A DNA stretch of 64,000 bases, from assembly GCA_040757595.1 (NCBI GenBank), contig JBFLWP010000007.1, positions 8,203-72,202 of the forward strand. The letters are read 5' to 3'. Origin of the DNA: Nitrospirota bacterium. GTDB lineage: Bacteria > Nitrospirota > Nitrospiria > Nitrospirales > Nitrospiraceae. Numbering within the stretch: the first letter of the stretch is position 1; each line of letters opens with the position of its first letter. Below the pieces are notes generated by a model. The model had not been told where the DNA came from. It did no database searches and was given only the letters and a program-made list of their open reading frames with translations. Below are positions 8,871-16,712 of the stretch, piece after piece. A program made the translations under genes and the position numbers.

Positions 8871-10055
8871 GTGAAGCCCCACACGCCACAGTACGTCACC
8901 GACCGGGACAGCCTGCGCGCCCTCTGCCGCCGGCTCCTGGAGCACGATCGGCTGGCCGTGGACACCGAGTTCGTGGGCGAGAGCAGCTTCGTGCCGCGCC
9001 TGGAATTGATCCAGGTCGCGGCGGGGGACCTCTGCGCCGTGCTCGACTTTCCCGCCATCGGCGCGCTCGACAGTTTCGCCGAGATCCTGGCCGAGCCCCG
9101 GATTGAGAAGGTCTTCCACGCGGGCCGCCAGGACCTGGAGCTCTTCTTCGCCCACATGGGGCAGGTGCCGACCCCCGTCTTCGACACCCAGGTCGCAGCC
9201 GCCATGGTCGGCTACGGCACGCAGGTGGCCTACGCCAGCCTGGTCGAGCGGATCACGGGAGCGAAGCTGGACAAGTCCCACACCCTGTCGAACTGGAGCC
9301 AGCGCCCGCTGACCCGCGAGCAGATCACCTACGCCCTGGAGGACGTCCAGTTCCTGCTGCCCATCCGGGAGCATCTTCAGACGCGACTCCTGTCCCTGGG
9401 CCGGCTGGATTGGGCGCGGGAGGAATTCGCCCGCCTGGGCACCCGGTTGAGCGACGGCTCGCAGGATCCCCGGCTGCGCTACCAACGGATCAAGGGATGG
9501 GAGGGACTGAAGCCCAGGGCGGCGGCCGTGTTGCGGGAGTTGGCGGCCTGGCGCGAAGAGGAAGCCCGTCGCCGGAACGTGCCGCGGGGGCGGATCGTCC
9601 GCGACGAGGGGCTCGTGGAGCTGGCCCGCCGTGCTCCTACGAGCCAGTCGGCCCTGCGGGCGATTCGGGGGCTCCATCCTTCGGAGGTCGAGCGGAACGG
9701 GGAGGCCATGCTGGCGGCGATCAAGGCCGGCTTGGCCGTTCCCCAGTCCGAATGGCCGGAGGTGCCGAAGACCGGCAGACCCGAACCGGAAGCGGCCGGG
9801 CTGGTGGATCTCCTGCAGGCGGCGCTCAAGGCCCTCGCCTCGAAAGAGCACATCGCGCCCAGCCTGCTGGCCAGTTCCGCCGATCTCCAAGCCCTGGTCG
9901 AGGCCAAGCACGAGAGGGAAACACTGGACCTTCCGATCCTGCAGGGTTGGCGGCGGGAGCTGGCCGGGGAGGCCCTGCTGGACATCCTCAGGGGCAGAAC
10001 GACCCTCAGCGTGGACCCCAAGACCGGGAAGCTCAGGCTGATGCAGCAAGGATGA
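8871..10055 (+). CDS. rnd: Ribonuclease D
   Basis: A 394-residue 3'-5' exoribonuclease that trims tRNA and other structured RNA 3' ends. The DEDDy catalytic motifs are visible: D31-T-E33 (LAVDTEFVGES), HAGRQDLELFF with the second Asp, and YALEDVQFLLPI with the Tyr and last Asp. C-terminal HRDC-type helical regions follow (about residues 200-290 and 300-380), as in E. coli RNase D (375 residues). The start is a GTG. The TGA stop lies inside the first unit of heptad array R2, which fills the gap to the convergent arsC gene. Confidence 0.88.
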   Translation: MKPHTPQYVTDRDSLRALCRRLLEHDRLAVDTEFVGESSFVPRLELIQVAAGDLCAVLDFPAIGALDSFAEILAEPRIEKVFHAGRQDLELFFAHMGQVPTPVFDTQVAAAMVGYGTQVAYASLVERITGAKLDKSHTLSNWSQRPLTREQITYALEDVQFLLPIREHLQTRLLSLGRLDWAREEFARLGTRLSDGSQDPRLRYQRIKGWEGLKPRAAAVLRELAAWREEEARRRNVPRGRIVRDEGLVELARRAPTSQSALRAIRGLHPSEVERNGEAMLAAIKAGLAVPQSEWPEVPKTGRPEPEAAGLVDLLQAALKALASKEHIAPSLLASSADLQALVEAKHERETLDLPILQGWRRELAGEALLDILRGRTTLSVDPKTGKLRLMQQG

Positions 10056-10148
10056 AGCGTGAAGTATGAATTATGAAGGATGAACGCGGAATGCTGAACG
10101 AAAGAGTTCCAGATGTTACCGTTCAGCATTCATCGTTCTGCATTCAGC
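10051..10148. repeat. Inverted heptad array R2
   Basis: The left arm has seven units (10051-10099): GATGAAG, CGTGAAG, TATGAAT, TATGAAG, GATGAAC, GCGGAAT, GCTGAAC. After a 21-base spacer the right arm has four inverted units (10121-10148): GTTCAGC, ATTCATC, GTTCTGC, ATTCAGC. The innermost units are exact reverse complements. The first unit contains the rnd stop codon, and the array ends 4 bp before the convergent arsC stop. It may act as a bidirectional 3'-end hairpin. Confidence 0.85.
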
Positions 10149-10152
10149 ATTG

Positions 10153-10506
10153 TTATCCGAGCAGGCGTTTGACCGTTTCCGCCGGCCTGGCCAGAATCGC
10201 CCGGTCCTCCCGTTCCACGATCGGCCGTTGGATCAGATCCGGGTGCTTGACCATCAGATCGAGCAACTCGTCCTCGGACAGGTCCTTCTTGGCCAGCCCG
10301 AGCTTCTTGTAGACCTCCTCCTTGGCCCGCAGGACCTCCCTCGCGCCGAGGCCCGCTTTCTTCAGCAGCTTCTTGAGCGACGCCTTCGTGAAGGGCGTCT
10401 CGTAATAGTTCACGGTTTCGTAGGGAGTGCCGCTGGCCTGCACCAGCTTGACGGCCTCCCGGCAGGTGCTGCACGTGGGTTTCTGATAGATCGTCAGCTT
10501 CGCCAT
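10153..10506 (-). CDS. ArsC/Spx-family arsenate reductase-like protein
   Basis: A 117-residue thioredoxin-fold protein of the ArsC family: N-terminal YQKPTCSTCREAVKLV with a CxxC-like Cys pair, the middle YYETPFTKASLKKLL, and the C-terminal HPDLIQRPIV where the Arg-Pro pair is the conserved oxyanion-binding element. Members reduce arsenate with glutathione or glutaredoxin, or act as Spx-like regulators. The CSTC pair and lack of ars neighbours leave the physiological substrate open. The ATG at 10506 has GGAGAAAG upstream. It converges on rnd across heptad array R2. Confidence 0.78.
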   Translation of the reverse strand: MAKLTIYQKPTCSTCREAVKLVQASGTPYETVNYYETPFTKASLKKLLKKAGLGAREVLRAKEEVYKKLGLAKKDLSEDELLDLMVKHPDLIQRPIVEREDRAILARPAETVKRLLG

Positions 10507-10541
10507 GGGCTTTCTCCTCATCCTCCCGAGTTTTCCAGAGC

Positions 10542-10570
10542 TTGAACTCGTTCCCGAGCGCATGTTAGAA
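10542..10570 (+). promoter_or_regulatory. sigma-70 promoter before the zinc-ribbon-like gene at 10605
   Basis: TTGAAC (10542-10547), a 17-bp spacer and TTAGAA (10565-10570). The predicted start site is about 25 bp before the ATG at 10605. Confidence 0.4.
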
Positions 10571-10604
10571 GCACTCAACAGCCTTGCTCGTCCTGTTCAG
10601 ACCT

Positions 10605-10973
10605 ATGCCGACAGCGGGAACCAGCTCCAGCGGAGAGTTCGCGACAGCCAGCGCCGCCCAGCGCACCCTGAAGGACCTGCGGACGAAGCGGAAAGGCCAG
10701 CCGGTCTTCGTCCTCGGTCATGATCCGGAACGCCGGGGACAGGAGGCGGTCTTCGAACTGTTCAACGTCCGGCTCGCCATCGTGAAGTTTTCGGACGAGA
10801 CGATGCTGGGTTACGATCCGGTGGAGCTGCTGCTCCCGACGGAAATCGACGAGAAGGGCGTAGCCTACTTCGAGATCCGCAAGTGCCGGACCTGCGACCA
10901 GTTGTTCCCCCTGACGTCCGAGGAGGCCAACGCGGAGCAGGAGCGGACCGATTGCCCCGAGTGCACGCCGTAA
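10605..10973 (+). CDS. Conserved-looking hypothetical protein with C-terminal zinc-ribbon-like cysteines
   Basis: I do not recognise the family. The 122-residue product has a basic middle (TLKDLRTKRKGQPVFVLG), an alpha/beta-looking core (VFELFNVRLAIVKFSDETM) and a C-terminal Cys set, CRTCDQLF with CPECTP, spaced as in a zinc ribbon. It is probably cytosolic. There is no strong ribosome-binding site; an upstream TTG at 10584 in the same frame is an alternative start. It is divergent from arsC and converges on the 11001 gene with only 27 bp between. Confidence 0.6.
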   Translation: MPTAGTSSSGEFATASAAQRTLKDLRTKRKGQPVFVLGHDPERRGQEAVFELFNVRLAIVKFSDETMLGYDPVELLLPTEIDEKGVAYFEIRKCRTCDQLFPLTSEEANAEQERTDCPECTP

Positions 10974-11000
10974 GGCGATTCCGAAAGGCGCGCCGCACCC

Positions 11001-11399
11001 CTAATCGATCTGTGGCGCAAACTCCAGCGCTTTTTTCAAGAGACAGTCGCCGGCGATCCCCTGCAGCGTCATCGGCAGCATCCCCGCGTCCAGCACCCTG
11101 ACCGAGACGACCCGGTAGCCATCGGGAGTTTTCCAGGCCTCGACCCGGAGCGCGTGGCAGATTTCGAGTTTTTTCCAGATGAGATTGTCCAGGATGGAGT
11201 CGGTGGCGATCAGAACCGCCTCACTCGGCGGCCCCCCTTCGGACACCTGCGCGGTCACTCGGCTCTTGTCCCTTGGAACTTTGGTCACCACCGCGAATAC
11301 GACCAGGGGATCCTGCTGGGCCAGCGCGATGGGCCAGGGGCCCGCTGCCAACAGCAGGATCAATCCGGCCATCAGTCCGCCCCTGCGCCGAACGTTCAT
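11001..11399 (-). CDS. Secreted hypothetical protein
   Basis: A 132-residue protein of unknown family. A clear signal peptide (MNVRRRGGLMAGLILLLAAG..., cleavage after IALA) precedes a beta-rich domain of about 105 residues with two Cys (EICHALRV and GDCLLKK) that may pair in the periplasm. The ATG overlaps the stop of the upstream 72-residue membrane protein gene as ATGA (11396-11399), so the two are translationally coupled and probably work together at the envelope. Confidence 0.62.
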   Translation of the reverse strand: MNVRRRGGLMAGLILLLAAGPWPIALAQQDPLVVFAVVTKVPRDKSRVTAQVSEGGPPSEAVLIATDSILDNLIWKKLEICHALRVEAWKTPDGYRVVSVRVLDAGMLPMTLQGIAGDCLLKKALEFAPQID

Positions 11400-11614
11400 C
11401 GCTCTTCGCCTTTCTGCTTGAGCCCCTCCCTCCCGGCTGCGGGGGAGGCCGAACGATCCGGGGCCGGCCCTCCGTGGCTCAGGACGCTCGTGCCGACCGG
11501 CCTGGACTGGGCTTCGGGCCGCTCGGAGGCGCCACGGTAGAGGAAGAACCAGCCGACGAGAAGGGCGACGACTCCCAGAGCCAAGAGAAGCTTCACGGCC
11601 CGTTCCACGTCCAT
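11396..11614 (-). CDS. Small single-span membrane protein
   Basis: A 72-residue protein with one N-terminal transmembrane helix (AVKLLLALGVVALLVGWFFL, residues 6-25) and a polar Pro/Ser/Gly-rich tail. The family is unknown. Its reality is supported by the ATGA overlap with the secreted-protein gene downstream and by a membrane helix at the expected place. Confidence 0.55.
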   Translation of the reverse strand: MDVERAVKLLLALGVVALLVGWFFLYRGASERPEAQSRPVGTSVLSHGGPAPDRSASPAAGREGLKQKGEER

Positions 11615-11696
11615 CCGTCCCGCCCGTTCGTCTCCGCACGGACCCCGACACGTAGTATGCCGAAGCCGCTTCGGTCATTTCAAGGGACGCGCTTCC

Positions 11697-11725
11697 TTGA
11701 CTCGCCGGAAGCCCCTCTCTAGAAT
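11697..11725 (+). promoter_or_regulatory. sigma-70 promoter of the aldo/keto reductase gene
   Basis: TTGACT (11697-11702), a 17-bp spacer and TAGAAT (11720-11725). The roughly 105-base leader that follows contains heptad array R12. Confidence 0.55.
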
Positions 11726-11740
11726 TCGCGGCAGAACGGA

Positions 11741-11822
11741 GCGAGCAGCGAACAGCGCCGAGCCAAGGCGGGACACTCTTTCCGGAAGTGAAGCTGTTCG
11801 CTGGTGGCTATTCGCTGTTTTC
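11741..11822. repeat. Inverted heptad array R12 in a 5' leader
   Basis: Left-arm units GCGAGCA, GCGAACA, GCGCCGA, GCCAAGG (11741-11768). Right-arm units TGTTCGC, TGGTGGC, TATTCGC, TGTTTTC (11795-11822), inverted relative to the left. It lies between the promoter and ribosome-binding site of the aldo/keto reductase gene, so it could fold in the mRNA leader. Confidence 0.65.
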
Positions 11823-11836
11823 CAAGCAGGAGGCCT

Positions 11837-12823
11837 ATGGAGTATCGCGAGCTCGGCGTCACCGGCCTCAAAGCCTCGGTCGTCGGCCTGGGGACCTGGG
11901 TGATCGGAGGGTGGATGTGGGGAGGCGCGGAAGACCGCGAGTCCCTGGCCGCGATCCGCCGGGCCATCGAGCTGGGTGTGAACCTGATTGACACGGCCCC
12001 GATCTACGGACACGGGCGGTCCGAGGAGCTGGTCGGGCGGGCCGTGGCCGAGTCCGGCCAACGGGACCGGCTCATCCTCGCCACCAAGGTGGGGCTGGAG
12101 TGGGACGAAGCACGCACCAGGGTCTGGCGGAACTCCGGCCGGGCCCGCATTCTCCGCGAAGTCGAAGAGAGCCTCAGGCGCCTGCGCACCGGCGTGATTG
12201 ACCTTTACCAGGTGCATTGGCCCAATCCCGCCACCCCCTTCGAAGAGACGATGGAAACGCTTGTCGCGGTACAGCGGCAGGGCAAAATCCGGTTCATCGG
12301 GCTCAGCAACTTCACCCAAGCCCAGGTCGAGCAATGTCGCGCCGTCGGACCGGTGCACGTCCTGCAGCCCCCCTTCAACCTGTTCGAGCGCGCTGCGCAG
12401 GAGACCGGCCTGCTCGACTTCTGTCAGACCCGCCGCATCGGCGCGCTCATTTATAGCCCCCTCTGCCGCGGGCTCCTCTCCGGGAAGTACCGGGGGACCG
12501 AGACCTTCACCGAGGGCGACGTGCGACGACTGGACCCCAAGTTCCAGGGCGAGCGGTTTCGGGACTACGTGGCTTGCACGGATCGGTTGGCGACGGTCGC
12601 AAAGCGGAGGGGCAAGACGGTCGGACAGTTGGCCGTCCGCTGGTGCCTTGACCAGCGGGGAGTCACCGTCGCTCTCTGCGGAGCCCGCCGGCCGGAGCAG
12701 ATCGAGGAGAACGTGGGCGCGGCAGACTGGCGCCTCACCGCCGAGGAGCAGCAGGAAATCAACCGGATCGTGGCCGAGGCTGTCCCGACGCCGGTCGGGC
12801 CGGAGTTCATGGGACCGCCGTAA
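11837..12823 (+). CDS. Aldo/keto reductase
   Basis: A 328-residue NADPH-dependent oxidoreductase of the AKR superfamily (TIM barrel). It has N-terminal MEYRELGVTGLKASVVG, the catalytic Asp and Tyr in NLIDTAPIYGHGRSEEL, Lys in LILATKVGLEW, His in LYQVHWPNP, and a C-terminal cofactor-binding region (VTVALCGARRPEQIEEN). It resembles YajO/Tas-type AKRs acting on small aldehydes or ketones; the substrate cannot be named. AGGAGG lies three bases before the ATG at 11837, a short spacing. It is followed by array R3 and citrate synthase. Confidence 0.85.
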   Translation: MEYRELGVTGLKASVVGLGTWVIGGWMWGGAEDRESLAAIRRAIELGVNLIDTAPIYGHGRSEELVGRAVAESGQRDRLILATKVGLEWDEARTRVWRNSGRARILREVEESLRRLRTGVIDLYQVHWPNPATPFEETMETLVAVQRQGKIRFIGLSNFTQAQVEQCRAVGPVHVLQPPFNLFERAAQETGLLDFCQTRRIGALIYSPLCRGLLSGKYRGTETFTEGDVRRLDPKFQGERFRDYVACTDRLATVAKRRGKTVGQLAVRWCLDQRGVTVALCGARRPEQIEENVGAADWRLTAEEQQEINRIVAEAVPTPVGPEFMGPP

Positions 12824-12828
12824 AAAGC

Positions 12829-12951
12829 CGTGACGGGTGATGGGTGAAGGGTGACCTGTGCAAGACGACGCGGGGACGCGGAGACACGGAGATCGCCGCG
12901 TCGCCCCCTCGCCGTGTCTCCGCGTCGATCTCGCAACGCGTCACGTGTCAC
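12829..12951. repeat. Nested inverted heptad array R3
   Basis: Outer left arm CGTGACG, GGTGATG, GGTGAAG, GGTGACC (12829-12856); outer right arm GCGTCAC, GTGTCAC (12938-12951). Nested inside is a perfect 15-bp inverted repeat, GACGCGGAGACACGG (12875-12889) with its complement at 12912-12926. It starts 5 bp after the reductase stop and ends next to the GAAGGAG ribosome-binding site of citrate synthase. Confidence 0.8.
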
Positions 12952-12966
12952 GAAGGAGTGTGAGGA

Positions 12967-14100
12967 ATGCCGCATGACTTCATGCCAGGATTAGCGGGCG
13001 TGCCGGCCGCCAAGTCCTCGGTCAGCGACGTGGACGGGGAGCGGGGCGTCCTGGAATACCGGGGCATCAGGATCGAGGAGCTCTGCGAAAAGTCTTCGTT
13101 CCTCGAGACGGCCTTTCTCCTGCTCTTCGGACGGCTTCCGTCCCGGTCCGAGCTCGACCGTTTCACCGGCGACATCACCGGCCATCGGCGGATCAAGTAC
13201 CGGCTCGTGGACCTCATCAAGTGCCTGCCTGAGCACGGGCACCCGATGGACGCTCTCCAGGCGGCCGTGGCAGCCCTGGGCATGTTCTACCCGGGCCGAA
13301 ACGTGAAGGACATGGAGAACAATTACTGGTCCGCCGTCCGGCTCGTCGCCAAACTGCCCACGATCGTCGCGGCCTGTGCGCGGCTGCGCCGGGGCGACGA
13401 TCAGATTCCGCCGCGGGACGACCTGGGCTTCTCGGAGAACTTCCTCTACATGCTGACCGAGAAAGCCCCGGAGCCGGTCGTCAGCCGGACGCTGGACGTC
13501 TGCCTGATCCTGCACGCGGAGCACACGATGAACGCCTCCACGTTCACGGGCTTGGTGACGGCCTCGACGCTGGCCGACCCCTACACGGTCGTGGCTTCCT
13601 CGATCGGGGCCTTGAAGGGCCCCCTGCACGGCGGGGCCAACGAGGAAGTGGTGCAGATGCTCAAGGAGATCGGTACGCCCGATCGCGTGCGCCCCTACCT
13701 GGAAGAAAAGCTCGGGAACAAGCAGAAGATCATGGGGCTGGGACACCGGGTCTACAAGGTCAAGGACCCGCGGGCCACGATCCTCCAGCGGCTCTGCGAG
13801 CGGCTGTTCAAGGCCTGCGGCACCTCTCCGCTCTATGAGGTCGCGCTGGAAGTGGAGCGGGTTTCCACGGAGCTGTTGAGGGAGAAGAAGACCTATCCGA
13901 ACGTGGACTTTTACTCGGGGATCGTCTACGAGAAGATGGGCATCGAGGTGGACTTCTTCACGCCGATCTTCGCGATGGCGCGGGTCGCCGGCTGGCTGGC
14001 CCACTGGTTCGAGCAACTGCGGGAGAACAAGCTCTACCGGCCCGAGCAGATCTACGCGGGCGAGCACAACCGCCCCTACGTGCCCATCGACCGCCGCTGA
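12967..14100 (+). CDS. gltA: Citrate synthase
   Basis: A 377-residue short (dimeric-type) citrate synthase condensing acetyl-CoA and oxaloacetate to citrate. Active-site elements are present: H186 in LHAEHTMNAST, H221 in GPLHGGANEEV and D314 in NVDFYSGIVY; GLGHRVYKVKDPRA is also typical. It enters the TCA cycle; whether an oxidative or reductive cycle dominates cannot be told from one gene. GAAGGAG precedes the ATG. It converges on the HtrA protease gene 17 bp downstream. Confidence 0.9.
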   Translation: MPHDFMPGLAGVPAAKSSVSDVDGERGVLEYRGIRIEELCEKSSFLETAFLLLFGRLPSRSELDRFTGDITGHRRIKYRLVDLIKCLPEHGHPMDALQAAVAALGMFYPGRNVKDMENNYWSAVRLVAKLPTIVAACARLRRGDDQIPPRDDLGFSENFLYMLTEKAPEPVVSRTLDVCLILHAEHTMNASTFTGLVTASTLADPYTVVASSIGALKGPLHGGANEEVVQMLKEIGTPDRVRPYLEEKLGNKQKIMGLGHRVYKVKDPRATILQRLCERLFKACGTSPLYEVALEVERVSTELLREKKTYPNVDFYSGIVYEKMGIEVDFFTPIFAMARVAGWLAHWFEQLRENKLYRPEQIYAGEHNRPYVPIDRR

Positions 14101-14117
14101 CGCTCGCCTTCCAGGCT

Positions 14118-15620
14118 CTATCCCGCCGGGTTGATCGAGAGAAAGATCGTGGCATTGCCGCGGCTGATGAGGAGCAGCACCGGGGCCTTGGGGGAGAGGC
14201 GCTCCGTCAGCCGCTCGAAGTCCTGCGCGGAGCGGACCGGCTTGCGGTTGATCTCCCGGATGATGTCCCCGGCCTGCAATCCGGCCCGTTCGGCCGGGCT
14301 GCCCGGCTCGATGTCCTTCACGACCGCGCCGGAGTCGCCGCGGGACCGGCCCTGCCGTCCGGGCCGGTCCGGGGCGTAGGTCTCCACGGTGACGCCGGCC
14401 AGGGCATGGTCACCCCGGCCGCCCTCGGAGCGGCCGCGCGAGGCCTTGGCCAGTTCCTTCGGCAGCTCGCCGATCGTGATCTTCACGTCGCGGACGGACT
14501 TCTCGCGCCACACCCGGAGCGTCACGGTCGCGCCGGGGGCGGTCTCCGCAATCAGTGAACGCAGGTGCGCCGGATCGTTGACCGCCGTCCCGTTGTAGGC
14601 GGTGATGATGTCCCCGCGCTCCAGTCCGGCCTTGGCCGCCGGACTGTCCTCCGTGACGTCGGCCACCAGCGCGCCCTTGGTGTCCGGCGCGCCGAACTCC
14701 TTGGCCAGATCCTGACTGACTTCCTGGATGGAGACCCCGATCCAGCCCCGCACGACCTTCCCGTGCTTGACGAGGCTGCTCATCACGTTCTTGACCATGT
14801 TGCTCGGGATGGCGAACCCGATCCCCATGTAGCCGCCGCTTCTGGTGAAGATCGCGGTGTTGATGCCGATGAGCTCCCCCCTGAGGTTCACCAGCGCTCC
14901 GCCGGAATTGCCGGGATTGATCGCGGCGTCGGTCTGGATGAAGTCCTCGTAATCGACGATACCCATGTTCGCGCGGCCCACCGCGCTGATGATGCCCATC
15001 GTGACCGTCTGGTTCAGGCCGAACGGGTTGCCGACCGCCAGCACCAATTCCCCGACCTGGAGTCGGGTGGAGTCGCCCCAGGCGAGGGTGGGGAGATCCG
15101 CGGCCTCGACTTTGATCACGGCCACGTCGGTCTTGGGATCGGTGCCCACCAGCTTCGCCTTGAGGCTCCGCTTGTCCGGCAGCAGCACCGTGATCTCGTC
15201 CGCCTGGTCCACGACGTGGTTGTTGGTCACGATGTAGCCGTCCGCGCTCACGATCACCCCGGAACCCATCCCCTGCTCCCGCCGCTCGCGCGGCGGCTGG
15301 AAGCGCCGCTCGAATTCCTCGCCGAAAAAGCGCCGGAAGAAGGGATCGTCGAAGAAGGGGCTGGGGATCGGCTCGGATTCAAGGCGGGTCTTGCGGACCG
15401 ACGAGATGTTGACGACCGACGCCCGGGCCAGCTTGGCGACGGAGACGAACGTCTCGTTGGACGGAACGCTGCCGGCCGGCTGGGCCGAAACCGCTGGAGG
15501 GGCGGCCAGGGCCGCAGGGATGGCATCGGACCCCGGACCCTCCGAGCAATGGACCATGCCGGCGAGCAGGAGCAGGAATCCCAGGCGCATGCTCACATGC
15601 AACGCTTTTACCATCATCAT
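14118..15620 (-). CDS. HtrA/DegP-type periplasmic serine protease
   Basis: A 500-residue trypsin-like protease with two PDZ domains. The catalytic triad is H135 (TNNHVV), D165 (KTDVAVIK) and S239 (PGNSGGAL). PDZ1 lies at about 290-370 (GWIGVSIQEV) and PDZ2 at about 430-490, ending ISRGNATIFL. The N-terminus has a hydrophobic export signal ending near MVHCSEG; the Cys there is not in a standard lipobox. The enzyme degrades or refolds damaged envelope proteins. Of three tandem ATGs the most upstream is used here; GGAGG lies ten bases before it. Length fits DegP/DegQ/MucD (about 450-500). Confidence 0.88.
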   Translation of the reverse strand: MMMVKALHVSMRLGFLLLLAGMVHCSEGPGSDAIPAALAAPPAVSAQPAGSVPSNETFVSVAKLARASVVNISSVRKTRLESEPIPSPFFDDPFFRRFFGEEFERRFQPPRERREQGMGSGVIVSADGYIVTNNHVVDQADEITVLLPDKRSLKAKLVGTDPKTDVAVIKVEAADLPTLAWGDSTRLQVGELVLAVGNPFGLNQTVTMGIISAVGRANMGIVDYEDFIQTDAAINPGNSGGALVNLRGELIGINTAIFTRSGGYMGIGFAIPSNMVKNVMSSLVKHGKVVRGWIGVSIQEVSQDLAKEFGAPDTKGALVADVTEDSPAAKAGLERGDIITAYNGTAVNDPAHLRSLIAETAPGATVTLRVWREKSVRDVKITIGELPKELAKASRGRSEGGRGDHALAGVTVETYAPDRPGRQGRSRGDSGAVVKDIEPGSPAERAGLQAGDIIREINRKPVRSAQDFERLTERLSPKAPVLLLISRGNATIFLSINPAG

Positions 15621-15779
15621 TATTCAAGTTCCTCCGTTCGCAACCCAGGTTCTCACGGCGCGGGCGAACCGTCGCGGGCAGGACGCTCGGCCTCCGGCGG
15701 CATCTCAGGTAATTTCTTCCGGTCGAGAGTCAAGTGAGACGGAAGGCGGGAAGGAAAACTCCGGCGCGAAGGGGAACCG

Positions 15780-16058
15780 TCAACGCGGACGACGCATCTC
15801 TTCCCGCATCACGAGCTCCCAGACCAACTCGTCCGGGTCATGGCGCAGCACGTAGCGGTGCTCGTCGTCGGCCAGGACCTTGAAGACGCTGTGGCGCTCT
15901 GTGTACCAGCGCGCCACGACCGCCCGCACCCCGTATCGGACCCCCTCGTAGAGGAAGGAGCGTGGCGTCTCCTCGCCCTTGTACCCGGCATAGGCCTCGA
16001 CGACCACGTTCCCCCCGCCGGACGCTCCTGCTGCCGAGCCGATGGACTGCCTCGTCAT
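15780..16058 (-). CDS. Small hypothetical protein
   Basis: A 92-residue cytosolic protein with no recognised domain. The core (VVVEAYAGYKGEETPRSFLY, then ARWYTERHSVFKVLADDEH) is rich in aromatic and charged residues and looks like a small beta-barrel; the C-terminus RHDPDELVWELVM suits a compact fold. The start at 16058 follows the onset of composition typical of coding sequence, but no ribosome-binding site is clear. It is divergent from the GYD-domain gene. Confidence 0.55.
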   Translation of the reverse strand: MTRQSIGSAAGASGGGNVVVEAYAGYKGEETPRSFLYEGVRYGVRAVVARWYTERHSVFKVLADDEHRYVLRHDPDELVWELVMREEMRRPR

Positions 16059-16120
16059 GAGCGAACGATATCGCGAGCCGGCAGGCCTGTCAACGGCCGG
16101 ACGGGGCAAGATCGGGAGAC

Positions 16121-16149
16121 TTGTCCGGCACCGGGCAAAGGGCTAAGAT
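16121..16149 (+). promoter_or_regulatory. sigma-70 promoter of the GYD-domain gene
   Basis: TTGTCC (16121-16126), a 17-bp spacer and TAAGAT (16144-16149), about 50 bp before the ATG at 16202. Confidence 0.45.
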
Positions 16150-16201
16150 CGAGCCGGCGGTCAAGGCGGTCATCCCACCGAGTCGCCGAAAGGAGGCCCC
16201 C

Positions 16202-16519
16202 ATGCCCATCTATGTCAGTCTGGTCAAATTCACCGAGCACGGCATTTCGACGATGAAGCAGCAGGGGATCGCCCGGTCGGAGGGGGTCCAGAAGAACATC
16301 GAATCACTCGGGGGCCGACTGTTGGACGCCTACTACTGCCTCGGCGACTACGACGTCGTGGCCATCCTGGAATTTCCCAACAACCGGGCGGCCATGAAAG
16401 CGGCCGTGCTGAACTCGGCGATGGGCCACATCAGAATCACCACGATGCCGGCCGTCTCGCGCGGCGAGTGGCGCGAATTGCTCCGGGAAGTCTGGTCCGG
16501 CAAGTCGAAACGGACCTGA
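16202..16519 (+). CDS. GYD-domain protein
   Basis: A 105-residue cytosolic protein of the GYD family (alpha/beta, ferredoxin-like fold). It has MPIYVSLVKFTEHGIS at the N-terminus, the motif CLGDYDVVAILEFPN that corresponds to the family's Gly-Tyr-Asp signature, and MGHIRITTMPAVSRGEW. The biochemical role of the family is unknown. A strong AAAGGAGG precedes the ATG, and a promoter is recognisable upstream, suggesting a monocistronic gene. Confidence 0.8.
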   Translation: MPIYVSLVKFTEHGISTMKQQGIARSEGVQKNIESLGGRLLDAYYCLGDYDVVAILEFPNNRAAMKAAVLNSAMGHIRITTMPAVSRGEWRELLREVWSGKSKRT

Positions 16520-16614
16520 CCGCCCCCGATCGGCCCTCGTCCGGCCGTTCAGTCTCACCGGCAGAGCGGGCTCCAGACTTGAAGGTCCGCGCGCCGGCCG
16601 GCCAGTCAATCCTT

Positions 16615-16644
16615 TTGACAATCCAACGAGTTGTATGCTAGATT
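16615..16644 (+). promoter_or_regulatory. sigma-70 promoter of the FprA-like reductase gene
   Basis: Perfect TTGACA (16615-16620), an 18-bp spacer and TAGATT (16639-16644), about 60 bp before the ATG at 16713. Confidence 0.5.
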
Positions 16645-16712
16645 CGCCGGACTTTTGGGCCGCCAACGGCTCACAATTGGCGCGGTGGCAGCGCCTATCA
16701 CGGAGTGGCGGA

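Noticed and set aside
10153-10506. An arsenic-resistance operon
   Set aside because: Only the ArsC-like gene is present; no arsB, acr3 or arsR neighbours are in the window.
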